Assembly (NCBI GenBank): GCA_946479055.1
Contig: CAMLEX010000011.1
Coordinates: 1-17,159, forward strand
Direction of reading: 5' to 3'
Length of the DNA: 17,159 nt
Origin: an uncultured Bacteroidota bacterium
GTDB lineage: Bacteria > Bacteroidota > Bacteroidia > Chitinophagales > Chitinophagaceae
Under the pieces are notes generated by a model. The model was not told where the DNA came from. It searched no databases and saw nothing but the letters and a program-made list of their open reading frames with translations. Position numbers and translations under genes: made by a program. Of the stretch, positions 14,469 through 17,159 are shown piece after piece (positions within the stretch are counted from its first letter, which is position 1; every line of letters starts with the position of its first letter).

Positions 14469-14915
14469 ATGAAAAAAAGAGTAGTATCACTGGCTGTTTG
14501 TTTAACTTTTATTTGCGGCATTGCTTTTTCACAGATCCGTGAAATTCCAAAAGCGGTTGAAGAAACTTTCGCTAATCAATACAAAGGCGCATCCGATATT
14601 GATTTTAAAGATCAGTTGGTAAGAGTGGATGTACATTTTATGTTGGATGGTGAAAGCATGATCGCTTCGTATACAAATAAAGGATTGTGGAAGGAAACAC
14701 AAAAACAATGGAATTTTGATAAATTACCGGAAGAGGTAAAAGCCGGGTTTGAAAAAAGTAAATATGCAGACCGGGAGGTTGACGATGTAATAGTGTTGTA
14801 TCTGCCAGGAGGTTTGGAACAATATCGGCTGAGGGCGAAAAAAAATGATGTTGAAAAAAAGTACCTGTATTTTAATCCCAAGGGCAGGCTACTTAGAGAA
14901 ACTGTGACTTTATAA
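14469..14915 (+). CDS. Secreted PepSY-like domain protein
   Basis: A 148-residue exported protein. Residues 1-22 form a signal peptide (MKKRVVSLAVCLTFICGIAFSQ). The rest alternates short amphipathic helices and strands: IPKAVEETFANQYKGASDIDF, then a DVHFMLDGESMIASYTNKG strand pair, then LPEEVKAGFEKSKYADREVDDV and a final strand pair ending GRLLRETVTL. This two-fold arrangement (helix ending in a short turn, then strands with Y/F and G) resembles the PepSY-like (DUF2874, beta-lactamase-inhibitor-like) family common in Bacteroidota. Members are small periplasmic proteins of unclear function. It sits between rsmI and the M1 peptidase, with a strong terminator behind it, so it is likely a single-gene transcript. 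Confidence 0.72.
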   Translation: MKKRVVSLAVCLTFICGIAFSQIREIPKAVEETFANQYKGASDIDFKDQLVRVDVHFMLDGESMIASYTNKGLWKETQKQWNFDKLPEEVKAGFEKSKYADREVDDVIVLYLPGGLEQYRLRAKKNDVEKKYLYFNPKGRLLRETVTL

Positions 14916-14926
14916 TTATTTTCAAA

Positions 14927-14966
14927 AAAATGCAAAGAACTTCCTTCCGGGAGTTCTTTGCATTTT
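14927..14966 (+). terminator. Strong terminator after the PepSY-like gene
   Basis: An 18-bp stem (14927-14944 with 14949-14966, one T-G wobble) closes the four-base loop TTCC. The arms contain AAAATGCAAAGAACT and its complement, and the right arm ends in TTTT. Transcription of the PepSY-like gene should end here. Confidence 0.85.
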
Positions 14967-15050
14967 AAATAAGATACCGGCGATCATAATCAATTTTTAT
15001 ATAAGCCCTGTTTTCGGATATTTACTTTTATATTAAAAAATAGTAAAGGC

Positions 15051-16886
15051 ATGATTAGAAAATTCTTCTTTTCTATCATTGGACTGATGATAGTGATTAT
15101 TTCTTTTTCGCAGCCAAACCGCTGGCAGCAAAAAGTGAAGTATGTGATGGATATTGATATGAATGTTGAAACAAACCAGTTTACAGGTAAACAAAAATTG
15201 GAATACTGGAATAACTCGCCGGACACATTGAACAAAGTATTTTATCATCTTTATTTCAATGCTTTTCAGCCAGGAAGCATGATGGATAACCGCAGCCGCA
15301 GGCAGGGAACAATCCAGGTGGGGAGAGGAGCTGATTGGGATCCACGGGTTAAAGATCGTATTCAGCACTTGAAGCCTGATGAAATAGGATATCAAAAGAT
15401 CCTTTCATTAAAAATGAATGGTCGTCAGCAAAAATTTGAAGTACTGGAAACAATACTTGAAGTAAAACTGGATAAGCCGATTTTGCCAAAAACAAAAGTG
15501 GTATTCGATATGGCATTTGAAGCACAGGTGCCTTTACAAATTCGTCGTAGCGGCCGGGATAATCCTACTACAAAAGTTCGCTATTCCATGAGTCAGTGGT
15601 ATCCCAAATTGTGTGAGTATGATTACGAAGGTTGGCACCCTACGCCTTATGTGGCTCGTGAGTTTTATGGTGTTTGGGGCGATTTTGATGTAAATATTTC
15701 AATAGATAAAAATTATATACTCGGTGGCACAGGTTACTTACAAAATGCCAACCAGGTTGGTTATGGATATGAAGAAGTCGGTACGAAACCTGTAAGGCCT
15801 GCAGGTAACAAACTAACATGGAAATTTACCGCACCTAATGTGCATGATTTTATGTGGGCTGCCGATCCTGAATTCAAACATGTTACAAGGAAAGTAAAAA
15901 AAGATCTTACTCTTCACCTATTATACAAAACTTCCGTCACAGACGCGGCAACATGGGAAAAAATATTGGATGATGCAGAAAAAGCGTTGCCTTTTATCGA
16001 AAAAACATTTGGCCCTTATACTTATAAACAATATTCGTTTATACATGGCGGCGATGGTGGCATGGAATATCCAATGGCTACCTTACTGGCAAGCCCAGGG
16101 GCCTGGTTACATGAATGGATGCATAATTGGTACCAGGGTATTCTTGCAACGAATGAATCATTATATGCCTGGATGGATGAAGGATTTACCAGTTATGCAG
16201 ATGCAAGAGTAACCGCCTTTCTCAAAAACGAACAGAGTGAATTTGCTCAGTCCGGTAGTTACAAAAGTTATTTTTCTTTGGTAAAAAGTGATAAGGAAGA
16301 ACCTTTGACCACACATGCGGATCACTTCAATACAAACGGTGCTTATTCTGCCGCAGCCTATTCCAAAGGTGCCGTATTTATGGAACAGTTGGGCTATATC
16401 ACTGGTGCAGATACAAGGGACAAAATTTTACTGGAGTATTATAAGCAATGGAAATTCAAACATCCCAATACCGCCGATTTTATCCGCTTGTCGGAAAAAA
16501 TAAGTGATATTAAATTGGATTGGTATAAAGAGTATTGGGTTAATTCTACCAAGACCATTGATTATGCTTTCGATAGTTTGTGGGAAGAAGCTGGTAAGAC
16601 AAGAATACGCTTAAAAAAAATAGGCTTAATGCCAATGCCGGTTGATCTTCAACTAACATTTAAAGATGGTAGTAGTGAAATGCATTATGTTCCACTTGAC
16701 TTGATGTATGGAACTAAACCCACTGAAAATTCAACTACAAGAAAAGTATATCCGGCCTGGAAATGGACAAACGAAACGTATGTTATAGAAAGTGAGAAGA
16801 GACTCGGAGATATTTCTATTGCTGAAATAGATCCATCTCAACGAATGGCGGATGTAGAAAGGCAAAATAACAAGATCAAATTGTAA
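15051..16886 (+). CDS. Secreted M1 family metallopeptidase
   Basis: M1 enzymes are zinc aminopeptidases that remove N-terminal residues from peptides. This 611-residue protein starts with a signal peptide (MIRKFFFSIIGLMIVIISFSQ) and should be periplasmic or secreted. After an N-terminal beta domain, the substrate-binding motif GGMEYP is at 336-341, with E339 the exopeptidase Glu. The zinc site HEWMH is at 354-358 with the third ligand E377 in the WMDEGF motif (HExxH-x18-E), and the catalytic Tyr is probably Y437 in AYSKG. The C-terminal part is short; no type IX secretion tail is recognised. The distance between E339 and H354 is only 15 residues, shorter than in typical M1 enzymes. A terminator follows the gene. 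Confidence 0.92.
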   Translation: MIRKFFFSIIGLMIVIISFSQPNRWQQKVKYVMDIDMNVETNQFTGKQKLEYWNNSPDTLNKVFYHLYFNAFQPGSMMDNRSRRQGTIQVGRGADWDPRVKDRIQHLKPDEIGYQKILSLKMNGRQQKFEVLETILEVKLDKPILPKTKVVFDMAFEAQVPLQIRRSGRDNPTTKVRYSMSQWYPKLCEYDYEGWHPTPYVAREFYGVWGDFDVNISIDKNYILGGTGYLQNANQVGYGYEEVGTKPVRPAGNKLTWKFTAPNVHDFMWAADPEFKHVTRKVKKDLTLHLLYKTSVTDAATWEKILDDAEKALPFIEKTFGPYTYKQYSFIHGGDGGMEYPMATLLASPGAWLHEWMHNWYQGILATNESLYAWMDEGFTSYADARVTAFLKNEQSEFAQSGSYKSYFSLVKSDKEEPLTTHADHFNTNGAYSAAAYSKGAVFMEQLGYITGADTRDKILLEYYKQWKFKHPNTADFIRLSEKISDIKLDWYKEYWVNSTKTIDYAFDSLWEEAGKTRIRLKKIGLMPMPVDLQLTFKDGSSEMHYVPLDLMYGTKPTENSTTRKVYPAWKWTNETYVIESEKRLGDISIAEIDPSQRMADVERQNNKIKL

Positions 16887-16909
16887 GATTGATTTTTGGT
16901 TTAAAACTA

Positions 16910-16936
16910 AAAAACCATCCGGTACGGGTGGTTTTT
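16910..16936 (+). terminator. Terminator after the M1 peptidase gene
   Basis: AAAAACCATCC (16910-16920) pairs over 11 bp (one T-G wobble) with GGGTGGTTTTT (16926-16936) around loop GGTAC, ending in five T. It lies 23 nt after the stop. From here to the right-edge gene (17082) I see no further gene; the 145 nt holds no clear promoter. Confidence 0.85.
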
Positions 16937-17081
16937 AATTTGATTAGGCCCTTTTATGATCACAGAATAGGAATAAGGTAGGTTATGGTCAATGGGTGAA
17001 TACTCTGAGCTTAATTGCAGTACGAAACTACGGGCATTCATTTATCCGGCATATACCCTTTTTGTGGTATTTTTTGACCGG

Positions 17082-17159
17082 TTATCGTCCAAAAAACCGG
17101 TTAACAGCCTCAATCCGGTTAGTTACATGTAATTTTTCGTATATATGATACACATGTTT
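17082..17159 (-). CDS. C-terminal end of a LuxR/NarL-family transcriptional regulator (partial)
   Basis: The minus strand reads 25 residues in frame from the window edge to a TAA at 17082-17084. The segment VYHIYEKLHVTNRIEAVNRF matches the recognition and last helices of the LuxR-type HTH (pattern VxxHIxxIYxKLxVxNRxEAV). Such domains usually end response regulators of two-component systems, but the receiver domain, if any, is outside the window. The gene converges with the M1 peptidase gene. Confidence 0.72.
   Translation of the reverse strand, partial: KHVYHIYEKLHVTNRIEAVNRFFGR

Noticed and set aside
17053..17075. ATACC...GGTAT hairpin followed by six T on the plus strand
   Set aside because: The stem is only 5 bp, and the only plus-strand gene before it already has a strong terminator at 16910-16936.

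Overview
The window looks like a chromosomal housekeeping segment from a member of the Bacteroidota, most likely a Chitinophagaceae-type bacterium. Evidence for this includes a 74-residue acidic DUF2795 protein of the Bacteroidota type, secreted proteins with short signal peptides ending in FSQ- or FGQ-like sites, promoter-like sites matching the Bacteroidota pattern TTTG-N19-21-TAnnTTTG, moderate to low GC, and few clear Shine-Dalgarno sequences. No mobile element, prophage, CRISPR array, rRNA or tRNA gene was found. The family and organism assignment is inference from sequence reading; no search was run.

Layout from left to right. A 14-codon tail of an unidentified gene ends in a terminator. 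On the plus strand follow recN (DNA repair), a 74-residue two-helix membrane protein and fabI (fatty acid elongation), closed by a terminator. A DUF2795 gene (minus) and lolD (plus; lipoprotein-export ATPase) diverge from a regulatory region carrying two back-to-back promoter candidates. A minus-strand group gatC > MacB-type ABC ATPase > PduO-type cobalamin adenosyltransferase converges on lolD. trpS diverges from gatC and is followed by a deoxynucleoside kinase, then a secreted protein with octad repeats and a weak TonB-like C-terminus. Two minus-strand genes follow: a secreted DUF922-type HExxH protein and pckA (ATP-dependent PEP carboxykinase). A plus-strand run then contains pepP, pssA, purS (overlapping pssA by ATGA) and rsmI, followed by a secreted PepSY-like protein and a secreted M1 metallopeptidase. 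The right edge holds the last 25 residues of a LuxR/NarL-type regulator on the minus strand.

The genes do not form one pathway. They cover translation (trpS, gatC, rsmI), nucleotides (dNK, purS), lipids (fabI, pssA), envelope export (lolD), gluconeogenesis (pckA) and exported peptidases.

The most distinctive structure is in the gaps between genes. At least four spacers, and weakly a fifth, contain degenerate tandem repeats with a strict 7-nt period. The unit differs between loci (TACGAAN, GTCAGAN, GNNRACN, NNGGAAT). In three spacers the array fills the gap almost edge to edge, and its two halves are in opposite orientation, so it can fold into a long hairpin. They recall the heptanucleotide STRR repeats known from cyanobacteria; their role here is unknown.
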